Below are positions 24,914 to 37,075 of a stretch of DNA of 64,000 nucleotides, in pieces. Location: assembly GCA_028023455.1 (NCBI GenBank), contig JAQFVV010012495.1:2819711-2883710 (forward strand). Reading direction: 5' to 3'. Position 1 is the first letter of the stretch; each line of letters begins with the position of its first letter. The DNA is from Epiperipatus broadwayi. Its lineage: Eukaryota; Onychophora; Udeonychophora; Euonychophora; Peripatidae. The notes below the pieces were generated by a model that made no database searches, had not been told where the DNA came from, and saw only the letters and a list, made by a program, of their open reading frames with translations. Position numbers and translations under genes: made by a program.

Positions 24914-25340
24914 ATTCCTTCTTTTCCAAGCCTGGCTATTCTATATTTGACTTTATACTATCTCTCAACTCTTCAAAAGATAAAAACTTTACTTTCTTTC
25001 AAAACTGCTTCCAAAACGTTATATTTTTTCTCAAAAAAAAATCTTTAGTAACAAACCTTACTAAAAAACAATTAATCTTACATATAACTTTGTTGTAAAT
25101 ATCTTTTACACTAACACACATTCAACAAAATAACTTTTTTTTAAACTTCTATATATTAAATGGCGATGGAAAAACTTTCCAGAAATTAAAAACAATTTTC
25201 AATCTTTCAAATTTCAATTAATTCACTCTCTTGATCACAATTTATACTTTCATACACAATAATCAGTCTTTATAATGATGCACTCAGATGCTTAATCATA
25301 TATACATGAAACAAATGGTAACAATATACAGTATTATAAA
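24914..25340 (-). other. Probable 5' UTR of the CR1-like copy B2
   Basis: AT-rich sequence directly upstream of the ORF1 start on the minus strand, ending near the tail of the next copy at 25362. I cannot set its exact 5' end because no second 5' UTR copy is present. Confidence 0.45.
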
Positions 25341-25361
25341 TTAAATACTTAGCTTTACTTT

Positions 25362-26026
25362 TGATGTGATGTGATGCACCATGACTTCTCCTTAAATGGA
25401 ATCAGGAATCTCTCAGAAGCTATGCCCAGAGAAACCTGTTAGCCACTTTACCTCTCCTTTTCATTTTCCACCCTAAGTTTTCCCATAATCTTCTCCATCC
25501 CATATCTACAGCATAATATTTGTCAACTCTATGGCCTTTATATCTAAATCCCCCTTATCTTTTCCTAAACCCAGTATAAAAACCAATAACGCACTTTTTG
25601 TATAATCATTTTGTTCATATTTATTCTTTTATAACTTCGTTATTTGAACCCTTTCTGCTTTCAAACTTTACAGTCAATTAATTTAACAGATGCCTAATAT
25701 TTTCTATGCCTTTCTTACACAATTTGCAGACTAAATCACCCATATTTTTCCATTTACATGTATGTTCTCTTGTTGCTAAAGATCCTGTTTGAGCTTTAAA
25801 CAATAAACTACTTTCCTTGCTATTATCATAAATTAACTCACACCCAATGTTCTGTTTATTTCTCTATATATTTAAACTTTTTTTACTCTCCATACTAGTT
25901 CTCCATCTCTCCAACTTCCTATTCTTTTTTAATGTATCTATTCTTTTATCCAATTCCTTACAACTATAACACTCAATAATCCTTTTAACACAATCATCCC
26001 ATCTTTTGTATGAGTATACTGATATA
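25362..26026 (-). mobile_element. CR1-like LINE, 3' fragment (copy B3)
   Basis: Minus-strand copy starting with the tail TGATGTGATGTGATG at 25362-25376. It contains the conserved 3' UTR block, the C-terminal knuckle region (near 25720-25760, decayed) and a 5' truncation at about 26026. There it directly abuts the tail of the next copy, five bases away. Confidence 0.9.
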
Positions 26027-27593
26027 TTATTGATGTGATGTGATGTACTGTGTCTTTTCCTTAAATGGAATCAGGAATCTCTCAACAATTATACCCAGAG
26101 AAACCTGTTAGCCATTCCATTTTCCATTTCCCACTAAGTTTTACCTGTTAACAACTTTATCTTCCATTCCCCACTCTAAATTTTCCCATATTATGCTTCC
26201 CATTTCCACAACATAATCTTTGTCAATTCTATAGCCTTTATATCTAAATCCCTATTATCTTTTCCCAAACCCAGCATAAAAACCAATAATCCATTTTCTG
26301 TATAATCACTTTTTTCATATTTATTCTTCCATAACTTGTTATTTGTATCCTTTCTGTTTTCAATCATATACATTCAATTAATAAATGCCTAATATTTTCT
26401 ATTCCTTTCTTACACAATTTACAGACCAAAACACCCATATTTTTTCATTTACATGTATATTCTCTTGTTGCTAAAGATCCCATTTCTAGCCTTAAACAAT
26501 AAACTACTTTCCTTACTATTATCATATATTAACTCACACCTAATATTCTGTTTACTTCTCTATATATATTTAAACTCATTTTACTCTCCATACTAGTTCT
26601 CCATCTCTTTAACTCCTTATTCTTTATTAATAAATCTATTCTTTTATACCATTCCTTACCACTATAACACTCAACAATCCTCCTAACACAATCAATCCAT
26701 CTTTTGTACAAATATACTGATATAAATTCTTTATCCAAATCTTTTGCATACCACATTACCTTTCTCACCCATTTTGTTGCCTGCCCTTTACTCGTCACCC
26801 AATTAAATACTATTTTAGCTATTCTTTTATTATCCATAAACTGCAATCTACCAAACATTTTCATTTTACTTTTTGCATCTCTCATATGAAAACTTGACCA
26901 TCCCATTTCTCCTTGAATTGGCTCCTTTTCTGTCCACACCTCTGCATCTAATGCATGTCTTCCTACTTCCCTTTGTACTTTTTCTAAATAATCTAATATC
27001 CCTTTACTGACATATAATGCATCATTACTGTATGTTAACCCTGCTACTGCAACTCTCTTCCATATAATTCTAGCAATATCATATTTATTATATGAAAACA
27101 TTGTTTATTTCTTTATCAATCCCTTTCTTTTCTTTGCTTCATTTATCAATTTTACCCCCCATTCATCCAAATAATTTTTCTGATTATTTAAGATAATTCC
27201 CAAATAACTATATCTATTCATCACTCTTAAGTTTATATCTGCCAATAAAAATTCTACATATTCTCTTTCCTCAGTATTAACCATCATTATATTTGATTTT
27301 TCTTCACTAAATTTAATCCCCATTCTTTACCCACCCTTGCACATGTCCTCAGCATAACTTCCATATCTTTTCTTTCTGCACACAAAAATATATCATCCAC
27401 ACAAAAAAAGACCTGACAAAATATATACTCACTTATCACCTATTAATGGTATCTCTATCCCTGTTCCTAATCTTTCTATTGCTCTTTTCATTTCACTCAA
27501 ATACAACACACAAAATAGGTGACATAGGGCATCCTTGCCTTAGTCCCACCTCATTTTTAATTTTAACTGATTCTATATTCCCTAATTGATATA

Positions 27594-28587
27594 CACCTGG
27601 GTCTCATTTTACGCGATAGATAGGTTCCTCAGAAAACACGCACAAACAAAATTGCGCAGAAATAGACGTAACTTACATTGAAAAGGGGGGGATGCGGTCT
27701 GTGATTTTTCAAAATTCGCGTAAAAGCAAAGGACCAATGTAAAATTACTTTAAAATTTGCGCAAAAAAAAAATTAAGAAATAAAATATGACTAATAAAAA
27801 ATTTCAAATTTGAAAAAAATTGATACAAGACAAACTTTTTTTAACTATAATATTTAATTTTATTGAAAATAATATATTTTTATGCATAATTTACACTACA
27901 GTAATTTACACTTTTTATACACATTTTAATTATTATCGCTATTTGCTGAAAAACACGTTCGTTTGCAAACTGGTAAAAAATCAGATTCTCACAAGAGGAA
28001 ATACAACTCATGCCAAGTTCACTCTCATGTTGTGTTAATGGTTTTCTGTTGACAATGTAATTAATAATTAATCTTTGAGATGATGATTTTATTAATTGTT
28101 TATGAACTTAGACTTATGATAATAAAAAGACATTTATTCACCACTGCTGGGAAAAATTTAATTAAAACTAACAACTAAAAATTAAATTCTTATTTTTGTC
28201 TTTAATTTTCAATTCTGTTTAAAAATCAAATTTCATTTTACATCTAACAGAATGTGATTTAAAATGCAAAATTAACATGCACAATGTTTGAACAAATTTA
28301 TATTATAATCTTGTAAAATTTAATGTGTGTATACATAAAATGTGGAAATCATGATTTTAATTTCATTATTGCATAAAATCTTACTATTATAAAGCACTGA
28401 AAATATTGAAATTACTAAGATGAAAGTCGATTTCCAATAATGTGCTATTACTTTCAATATAATGTAAGTGCACGAAATATATTATTTAAAGTAATAGCGC
28501 ATTATCGGAGTTCGACTTCCGGTGAATCCTGAATCGCGTAACTTCAAAATCATGTTAAATAAGACCACGTGAAGAGAGACCCAGGTG
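27594..28587. mobile_element. 994-bp TA-flanked DNA transposon (E1) inside a LINE copy
   Basis: Ends are exact inverted repeats CACCTGGGTCTC and GAGACCCAGGTG, flanked by TA at 27592-27593 and 28588-28589. Removing the insert plus one TA restores the spacing found in sister LINE copies, so a 2-bp TA duplication is the best reading. That fits Tc1/mariner-like target choice. The internal sequence encodes no recognisable transposase, so it is a non-autonomous, MITE-like element. It contains CGCGTAA-type subterminal motifs (near 27616 and 28533) and a long hairpin at 28421-28526. Confidence 0.85.
28421..28526. repeat. Long hairpin inside transposon E1
   Basis: The left arm (AAAGTCGATTTCCAATAATG, then TGCTATTACTTT) pairs with the right arm (AAAGTAATAGCGCATTATCG, then GAGTTCGACTTCC). 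It gives about 40 bp of imperfect stem with a loop of about 25 bases. It could be a fold-back core of the element. A small-RNA precursor is conceivable but unsupported. Confidence 0.7.
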
Positions 28588-29040
28588 TATATAGTATTTA
28601 TTTTCATATAATTTCTTAATAATATCCACTAAAGCTTCTTCTATTCCCAAATTTTCTAAACTTATCCATAATCTATTTCTATTTACTCTATCATAGACCT
28701 TCTCTATATCTATAAAACTCATATATAATTGTCTACCTGAATTCTTACTCATATCCTTAAGTTGTGTAACTACAAATAAACGGTGCTTGTATTATAGATA
28801 AAAATGCCATTGGATGGCACCGTTTTCACGCTAAAACTATAAAATATGAACATTCACGGGCCGTTGATTTTAATAATTTTTCTGTGCTTTTTTGTAATGT
28901 GAAAATAAAAACAAAACAAAATCATCTTTTTAAATATTATTTTTTATTAATGTATACAATTTAAATGATAATAATAAATGTAAAATAAAATCAACAAATT
29001 ACAATTTGATTCGTGTTTTTTATATTGTATACTTTTTAAA

Positions 29041-29159
29041 TTGTGTTACGGCTTTTTTTTTATCAATTTTCTATTGGATATTTTTTTTACTTGTGTTACA
29101 GCTTTTTTTTTTATCAATTTTCTGTCGGATATTTTTTTACTTGTGTTACGACTTTTTTT
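29041..29159. repeat. ~50-bp minisatellite in transposon E2
   Basis: Units at 29041-29090 and 29091-29140, plus a partial third, each with TTGTGTTAC, a T-run, ATCAATTTTCT and GGATATTTTTTT. Confidence 0.85.
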
Positions 29160-29210
29160 GTTGTTGTTTAACTAAAAAATAATAATCGTAATAAAAGTAA
29201 AAGTTGTTAT

Positions 29211-29307
29211 GGTTAGATTTAGGGTTAGTTTTAGGGTTAGGTTTAGGGTTAGGTTTAGGGTTGGTTTTAGTGTTAGTTTAGGGTTAGTTTTAGGGTTAGG
29301 GTTAGTG
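29211..29307 (+). repeat. Degenerate telomere-like (TTAGGG) repeat in transposon E2
   Basis: Seven exact TTAGGG hexamers in about 97 bp. They are mostly arranged as a 12-bp higher-order unit of TTAGGGTTAG plus two variable bases. This is the telomere motif of many animals, but here it sits inside a DNA transposon with defined ends. Confidence 0.9.
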
Positions 29308-31084
29308 TTCTGTTTGTTTGTAATGCTAAAATAAAAAAATACAAAATCGTAACCGTACTCGGACAGAAGAAAGAAACTCAAACTTTTTTAAACAACAACA
29401 AACACATGCAAATGTCTTCTTTACTTATTAAACATGTTTATAATATTTGATTTTTATTAAATTTACAAAAAAACCTGCATATCTGGACTTTTCTTACTCG
29501 ATATTTTTTTTATACCGCTCTTTTTTACTTCAAAAATATACAGACGGTAGAATCTTCTTTGTCTCGTGGAATGTTACTAACAGTACGTTACTTGACACGT
29601 TACCTAATTGCAACTCAATAAAAACATAGATATTTAACATTTTTCCAAAATAAAAGTTCAATACAGTACATTGTAAAAAAGGCTTATAATTATTGTTTTA
29701 AAAAATCTGAACATTTCAATAGTTTACAATAAAAAAAAATCCAATGAAAACAACATTTCCATACAATTCAAATACAAACTCTCTCATCAAGCCGTAATTA
29801 TTTTATAAATTGTGCGAATTCAGAAAATTTATTTGCTGCTATGCAACATACATGCTGTACTACAATGTGACATAGTGGCCTGCATTCTGTAGCACAACAA
29901 AAAAGTTGTATTATAGAAAACACGGGTTCGAATGTGTCGGCCGAGGAAACAGCATTTTTATGTGTTTTGGTGCAAAAACTGTGCCATAGAGCGGTGCCTT
30001 TAGCTATAAGATGAGTACCAAATAAACTATCTCCTATATACCTATTTAATCTAAAACCTCCTTGCATTCCCCCCACTACATTATTTTCTTCCATCCATTT
30101 TACAACTTCTTTAGCAACCATATATGAGAAAACTTTATATAAAACTGATATTATCTATAATTATTTAACTTTATAAGATCCTTACCTTTCCTTTAAATAA
30201 TAATCTTACTCTTGTATTACTCCAACTACTCCAAAAAACTATATTCTGTGCCATCTTATTACAACAGGATAATAACTTTACTTTGGCCCTACATCCTAAA
30301 TTCATTATCATTTCTGCTGCCCATCCATCTAAACTTTTTACTTTTCCACTTTTCAATTGCTTCTCTACCTCATTCAGTTCATTTTTTGTAAACCTAATAT
30401 TTCCATTACTATATGCTTTCATGTTTTCTATTATTCTATCCTTCACATCTAACATCTTTTCTATATCCATTACATATCTGTTTAAGATTCTCTCTAAATC
30501 TTCTCTAGAGCTACACTCTATTACCTCATCATCTAGTAATACTATCTCTCTTTCCCCTACATTTCGCCTTTTAATGTAATTTCAAATTTTTTTACTCCCA
30601 TCTCTTCCACTTTTATTAATATCTTCCAACAATTTACTATTCAATTTCATTCTCTCTCTACAATTATCTATTTTAGCCAACTTCTTTTCTAAGTACTTTT
30701 CCCATTTAGCATTAATATATTTTTCACTTTTCTTGTTCTTAATAGCACCCTTATACTCTCTGCATGCTTCTTTCCTCTCTTTTATTATGGATAAATGTAC
30801 TTATGTGCTCTCTATGAACTCATTATTTAACTAAATATAAGATTATTTAATATTCAAATTCTGAATTGTAAACTATAACAATACAATGCTCACTGGACCT
30901 GTTTTAAAATAACTTTCTTTTTCATCTTTACTAAAATCCTTCGTGACTAATCATAATTTAGAATAAGTTCAAATCATTTATGTTAAGCAGACTTCATTTA
31001 TTTTATTTCAAAATTCAAAATTTGATATTGTTATTCATGTCTTTATCTTAATTAAATAATCAATTAATAGAAGAAACTTGAGTA

Positions 31085-33250
31085 CATTCATTTATAATAT
31101 AGTTATATTCTGGAGGCTGCAAAATTATGAGCCAAGGCAGTGGTTGGTAACTGTAAGTAGGTAGTGCTATGAATTGCTCATTCATAATATAGATATATTC
31201 TGGAGACTGTAAAATTATAAGCCAAGGCAAGTGGATGGTGACATGAAAATAAGTAATCCTAAGAATTGCTAAATTATTAATCTAGGTTTCCAATTGATAA
31301 TATTCTTTTATTTAGGTAACTACAGTGTATATTAGCTTTAAGCGAATAGAGATTATATCAATAAGACAAAAAAAGCTTCTAATATTAAATGGGTATTATC
31401 CAAAGAGCAAAGGTGAAAAGCAACATATATTTTATAATAAAAGCCCATATTGTGAAAACACAAATGGAGTGGAAATTCATTATAAATTAAAGGCTGAATA
31501 ACAACACAGTAGAAGTTTACAATTTTTCAGATTGAGTATCTAGATATGCAGATAATTTATGATTATGGCTATATTCCTACAAGTTTTTATAATGATGTAG
31601 AGGATTTTTATATAGTTGTTCAGAATGTTTTTGATCCAACCAAACAACATTTTAAAATTGTGATGGTAGATATTAATGTTACAATTGCAAAACAAACTGA
31701 AACATTAAAATGTTGTGGGTAAATTTGGTTGTGCAAACAAATGAGAAAGGAGATAGACTTGTGAAATGTGTTGAAAAATTATGTATTATTATTTGGAAAG
31801 GGAGGGGGTCTGAAGTGGCAGTGAATATATCCGAATGAAAGTACAGCAGAAGTGGATTGTATTTTGATTATCTATTTAAACTGTAATGTTCCTAATATAT
31901 TCAATATAAGAAGTGGTCAACAGTTGGTGAGATATATATAGGAAGATAAAAAAAATTAAAAAGACAATGTCATCAGTTGGTTTCTAGCGTCAAAATTTTT
32001 CCAATTAATTTTTAAATATTTGTAGACAGTGTAGATATGCCAAGATTTAAGTGAAATCAATATGATGAGAAGAATACTAATACTATTTTAAGAATTGTGT
32101 TACAGATAGACGGTATTTTACAGCAATTGATTTTTATATTTTAAGCAAAGGCAAGATAATATACGAAGAAAGAGTAGGAAACATTTAAAATTGACACATT
32201 AAGAAGAATTGGATATCTTAAATCTTGCACTGTACACCAAAGAGTTAATGATATAAAAATATACAATTGTGTAAAGGATGGAAAGTTATTTTACCATTAA
32301 GAAGTGAAAATAATATGGTTGTTAAAAAATAATAACATTGTGAAGTATGTGGGGAAATTCTACAAACAACTATTTATTAAATAAAATAATGAGTTATATT
32401 ACTATGTGTTAAATTTATACCACATTCAAGAATGAATAAAGTTATTAAGCTTAATGATTGTATACAATTTTATTATAATAATTTATTAACTAGCTTTATG
32501 CCAATTGATATTCATAAAACATTAGGTTCACTCTTTCATTATTGAACTTTAGTACATTAATATAATTTATAATATTTGCTAATTAGATTTTATATGTTTA
32601 TATTGGCAATGAGATTCTCAATTATGATTACTATAACGTGTATCTACTTGTGGAATTTATTGAAAAACTACATTATGATCCTGGAAAAAATAAATCTGAA
32701 GTGGAAATAGATATGAAGCATCAAAATAGTGCAGAAATGGATTATATTTTGACTATCAATTTATATATAGCATTTCAAAAGTGTAATGTACCTAATATAT
32801 TTAATACAATAATTTGGTCATCAATTAGTAAGATATATAATAGGAAGATAAAACCTATTAAAAGGAGAGTGTCGTCAATTGGTATCTAGTTTCCAAAATA
32901 TTCCAATGAATTTAAACTTGAACATGCAAATCATTTTAAAATATTAATAGACTATGAAGGTGGGGAGGATTTAATGAGATCAGTATAGTAGTAAGAGGAC
33001 TGATATTCTGTTAAAAACTGTGTTGCAGGTAGACAGTATTTTAATAAAGCAGTAATTCATTTTTATATTTTAAGCAAAAGCAAGATAAAATATGAAGAAA
33101 AGAAAGAGTATGAAGCATTTAAAATTGACCCATTAAGAAGAATTGGCTATCTGATATCTTGTGCTGTAAATAAAGAATTAATGATATAAAAATTAACAAT
33201 TCTGTAATGGATATAAAATTATTTTAGCATTAAAAAGTGAAAATAGCACT
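31085..33250 (+). pseudogene. Decayed RTE-type LINE pieces (copies A2a and A2b)
   Basis: The leader block matching 6130-6250 (GGAGGCTG, CCAAGGCAGTGGTTGG) occurs at about 31113-31160 and again at about 31200-31310. A2a continues to about 32390 with a degraded endonuclease (GDFNARIG-equivalent near 31668-31695). A second copy of the middle and 3' part (A2b, about 32605-33250) repeats the region around the DYIL motif and downstream. Matching blocks are AAGCAAAGGCAAGATAATAT and AAGCAAAAGCAAGATAAAAT. These are two overlapping copies, or one with an internal duplication. No useful frame survives. Confidence 0.75.
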
Positions 33251-33254
33251 GTTT

Positions 33255-36140
33255 TAAAAATTATAACAATGTGAAGTGTGTGGGAAAACAAATTGTAATT
33301 CCCTTATTCTGAGCCTAAAGACTGGCAACAGTACAATTCACATTATTTACTTATATCTGCAGAATGAAGAATCAGTAATCCTGAAAGTAACACACAAGAT
33401 CAACATGGTGATTTCCTCCTATCAAGGGCCAACCATTCTCTTCAGGGATTTTAATCTACCATATGATACATTTAATAAAAAATATATCCATTTAATTATT
33501 AGAGGATTTATGTGTGCCCAGGGTTATTTCCCCTCAGGCACATACTTCTATACAAAGAAATATAAAACATTGACCGACACCCCGGACCTTCATTTTCTAA
33601 TTGAGACCTCTCTCAAACCAGTGGTCTTCTCAGACCACCTGGCCTTGAAGGTCTGGATTGATGTAAAAGATGCTGTCCAGGTTCCTGATGGGCTTATGAA
33701 GAGAACAAGGATGCTTAACAAGATCCATGCCCCTGCAGCTATCTTCTTTGAGATATACATTTACCTCTTGAAAATTAACATCCTAAGCCTGCTGCCTATT
33801 GAAGCATGGATTGCATTTATTGAAATAATAAGATAGATCATTGATTTATATACATGAAACCAAAAAGGACCTGTCAAGCTCATGAAAGATCTAAATAATA
33901 TTCAAGATAGGTTAAATTCAAATCCAAGTGTAATGGTAAACATGAAATTGATTCTAGAACTGAAAGAAAGATGTAAAGATTTACAAAGGGCTCTAGCGGA
34001 ATTTATTTCAATCAAAACGACAAAAATTTTTCTTGCCAATTGCCATTGCTGGACAAAAAACTATATTCGGTGGGCGATTGGTGCAGGGAAAAGACAGATT
34101 ACACTGGCATCCCTTCTCATTGATTGATAATTCTACACAGGCACCATAATACTGATGAAAATTCACAATCACTTTAAAAGAAAACTGCAGAATGGTGTAG
34201 GACAGAAAATTAGACATGATTACAGCATAAACAATGATGAACTACATGGGATCACAGAAGCAAAAATTCTTCAAAAACTACAATCAATCCCAGATAGCAC
34301 ACATCTTGGACCACACACAGTGCCTAAATTCATGTTCCTACACCTCAGTCACTTCACCATTTCAATAATTAAAAACATGATTGATGAGTTATCTAAGGGA
34401 TGCAGGACATACAAAGTCTCTACTATCTTGCTGGTATCTTTTGTAAAAAAGCAAGGCATCCCCACAGACATTAATAATCTGAGGCCTATCTCGATGACCC
34501 CACTATTAATCAAGGTCATTGAAGGCCACCTTCACAGTTTGCCCAAAAGGGTTTGCCAACCTCAGATGCAGTATGCCAGTTTAAGTTTACTGTTGAATAC
34601 ATTAGAACATCAAGGAAAGCTGGGCTGATTGCCATCCAATTGGACATTTGGGCGGCATTCAACTCAGTCAGAATAGATATTTTGCTTGAAATCCTAAACA
34701 GATATTCAGTCTCAAAGGTATTCTTAACAATCATTGAGAAGCTCCTGATGAACAGAGAAATATTAATGATGCTCCATGAAAAGGTTGTCCCAGGATTTAA
34801 GCCTTTACTTTCTATTCCACAGGGCTCCCCTTTAAGTGCTCTCCTGTTCATCGGATCTACAATTTCTCTTCTCAAAAGCATTGAATAAAATCTCCCTGGA
34901 CTATATATCCTTCCAATTAAGAAAATAATTAAACATCTGTCCTACATGGATGACATACTAGTGATTCTCCCATCTGAAAAACATATTCTGAAACTACAAG
35001 AGGTGATAGATGAATATTCAAAATGTTATGGCCTAAAATTTAACCTGACAAAGTCTGTGGCTTGGAGGTTGATCTCAGGATAAATGGTTGCCTCAACATT
35101 TGTGGCCAAGCTGCAGAAATTCCTTGGTTTCCCAATGCACTTGTCTTCAGTTTTAATGAGAAGCAATATCCAACAATACCTGCTGGAGGCAACCAAAAAG
35201 ATAACCACATCATTGTCTGGAGTATATCTTTTCCATCTATGGTAAAGTCACATTATTAAATATGATGGTATTGATGAAGATTAATTATTATCTCCCTGTG
35301 ATTAAACCCACTAAATGGTTCATCTCAAAAATTGCATCCTTATGCTTTGGGCTGTTCTGGAAAAAGAAAGCAGTAGCAGTAACATACAGACAGATGCATC
35401 AACTCAGGGCCATTAATGGAATGGGTCTCCATGACATTTTTACCTTATGGTTTTAGAAGTCATACAATATTCTACATAAATTGAAAATGAATCAACAGAA
35501 TGAAATTTCAACACTCATCATTCCAACAGACCGGCCTCCACCACTGCAGAGAAGATCTCCAACTAAATGAGCTTATGAAATGCATAGCAATCAGTAAAGA
35601 CACATTTCAAAACAAATTAACATACTGGCAGGGCTTTAGTATAAAGCACACTAACTTAAAAAAGCATCTCACAAGTTTAGCCATTGCAAATGATAAATTA
35701 ATAAGGAAAATTCAAAAGATGGAGCTTAAAGTCTAAATATCTGGATTATTTAATCAAAATCAATGTAAATGTATTACCTACTAATGAATTTTTAGTTAAT
35801 AAAAGAGGATACTAAAAAATTGACTCAACCTGTATGATTTGCAAAAAAGAAGATGAAACCATCAACCATTTCAGATTCAGGTGTAATCAGCTAATGCAAC
35901 TAAAAAATACAGTAATGAGTCAGATCAAGGCAAATCAATCTAAATTATTTAATTTGAAAGAATGTATCAGAAAAGGATCATACCCAGAAAATAGACTCTT
36001 ATTAATTCTTGATCATCTATTGTGGATTACTAGATGTAAGCTAGTATTTAATCATCAAAATTTTAATCGTATTAACTTCATGCAGAACAATCTAAAGAAA
36101 ACAAGAACAAAAGATAGCCTAATAACCCCTTAGGTTATTG
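33255..36140 (+). pseudogene. Non-LTR retrotransposon of another family (D), endonuclease plus RT with YMDD
   Basis: 5'-truncated within an APE-type endonuclease: FRDFNLPYD (near 33440-33470) and FSDHLAL (near 33628-33650, SDH kept) in the frame 33276-33836. RT pieces follow in several frames: NNLRPISMTPLLIKVIE (34470-34520), LDIWAAFNSV (motif A, 34639-34670), IPQGSPLSALLF (34814-34850), and SYMDDILVIL with YMDD at 34942-34953. A C-terminal knuckle TCMICKKEDETINHFRFRC lies at 35828-35884. Codon use is less AT-rich than the CR1-like copies. The clade is unresolved; an L1/Tx1-like origin is possible. At least four frameshifts or stops inactivate it. The right end is probably near 36230, where an A-run occurs. 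Confidence 0.8.
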
Positions 36141-36230
36141 TTACCATGACTTGGGACATGTTGGATTTATCCTCTCCATGGCCCAACCAATAACAGGATG
36201 CTCCAAAAAAAAACAGAGAGTAATTGACTC

Positions 36231-36868
36231 AAATTCAGGAAAACCAAATGAAGAAATGCAAAAACACTCTGAACAAAGTATGTACCAAATAACCTTTGAT
36301 GTAATAATATAATCTTTAATAAATTATTTTGGAAACTAGAACAATAAAATAATACTATAATATTTTTTGCAATTTTTGAGCGTTTGGAGGCTGTGTTAAG
36401 AAAAATTTATTATGCATTTTGAATTAAGCTTAGCTAGCATCGAAGCGCTTGAAAGTTGAAATTTCAGTTCCATAAGAAAAGTCACTACTTTAGTTAACTA
36501 TAATATTTTTAAAAATATTAAGATATCAAAAAAAAGTACTAACATTTTTTCTATGATTAAAAATGATAATGATAAAATGGAAATGTCTAAAGGATATTAA
36601 TTTATTGCCTTTAATTCCAAGCATGTTGTTGTTTTACAGTAAGCATTGATTTACTTTGGTAGAATAGGTATTTTCTGAAGGCAGCATATATTCTGGCTCA
36701 AATATTAATAAAAACGTGAAGATTTCTTCTTTTTTAACTAAAAAAACAAAAAACAAACAAACAGCTATTTATTAAATAAAAGCTATAAAAAAAGTATCAT
36801 CTAAAAATTACAAACAATATTGTTTGTAATGCTGAGTATTTTGAATGATTCAGCAAATTTTTTTCACC
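36231..36868. other. non-coding AT-rich stretch
   Basis: No recognised gene or element; low-complexity A/T runs. Confidence 0.5.
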
Positions 36869-36869
36869 A

Positions 36870-37075
36870 TTGTGATGCCCCCTGGTGTAAGTTTTAATGA
36901 TAATAGATGCCAGATGGTTGTGCTTAATAAATGTCTCTCCAGTGCTATCCTATCCAATATTCAAAGACTAGATTCTAGTTTATGGGATTCATTAGTGAGG
37001 AGTGTTGAATCTGGGAGCAATGCAACCAGATCTTTTGGATATAATGCAGGATTCCTCAAGCAGCCATTTTTGATT
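36870..37075. repeat. Foldback repeat family C, decayed copy
   Basis: Contains the internal block TCTCCAGTGCTATCC...GACTAGATTCTAG...GGGATTCATTAGTGAGGAG...GCAACCAGATC, found in order in the clearer copy at 48325-48704. The terminal parts are not readable. A short ORF here (36845-37096) is accidental. Confidence 0.6.

Larger units (their letters stand above)
28782..30019. mobile_element. 1238-bp DNA transposon (E2) with 8-bp target duplication
   Basis: Exact direct repeat AAATAAAC at 28774-28781 and 30020-30027. Sister LINE copies have this octamer once at the same place, so the duplication is confirmed within the window. Terminal inverted repeats are about 60 bp and imperfect, starting GGTGCTTG on the left and GGTACTCA (complement) on the right. 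No transposase is recognised. An 8-bp duplication is compatible with hAT, Merlin or P-like elements; the ends do not decide. Inside are a ~50-bp tandem repeat and telomere-like hexamers. Confidence 0.85.
26031..30785 (-). pseudogene. CR1-like LINE ORF2 (copy B4), interrupted by two DNA transposons
   Basis: A minus-strand copy with tail TGATGTGATGTGATG (26031-26045). Segments are 26031-27593, 28588-28781 and 30020-30785. The ~190-residue frame 26529-27101 keeps the post-RT region; 27105-27323 encodes the part after FADD. The FADD region near 27390-27400 is damaged. 28590-28750 encodes FIDIEKVYDRV. 30030-30480 encodes NYRP-region remnants. It is 5'-truncated near 30785, before the endonuclease. 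Rejoining across each insertion restores the order found in the other copies, which fixes both insertion sites. Multiple stops and shifts make it dead. Confidence 0.9.

Noticed and set aside
24818-25098. Plus-strand ORFs opposite the LINE ORF1 start
   Set aside because: They are antisense shadows of ORF1 and its 5' UTR.
27820-28038. 72-codon ORF inside transposon E1 as a transposase
   Set aside because: Hydrophobic, AT-driven composition without any transposase motif.
29172-29381. Minus-strand ORF with a repeating Leu-Thr-Leu-Asn pattern
   Set aside because: It is the translation of the TTAGGG-type repeat, not a protein gene.
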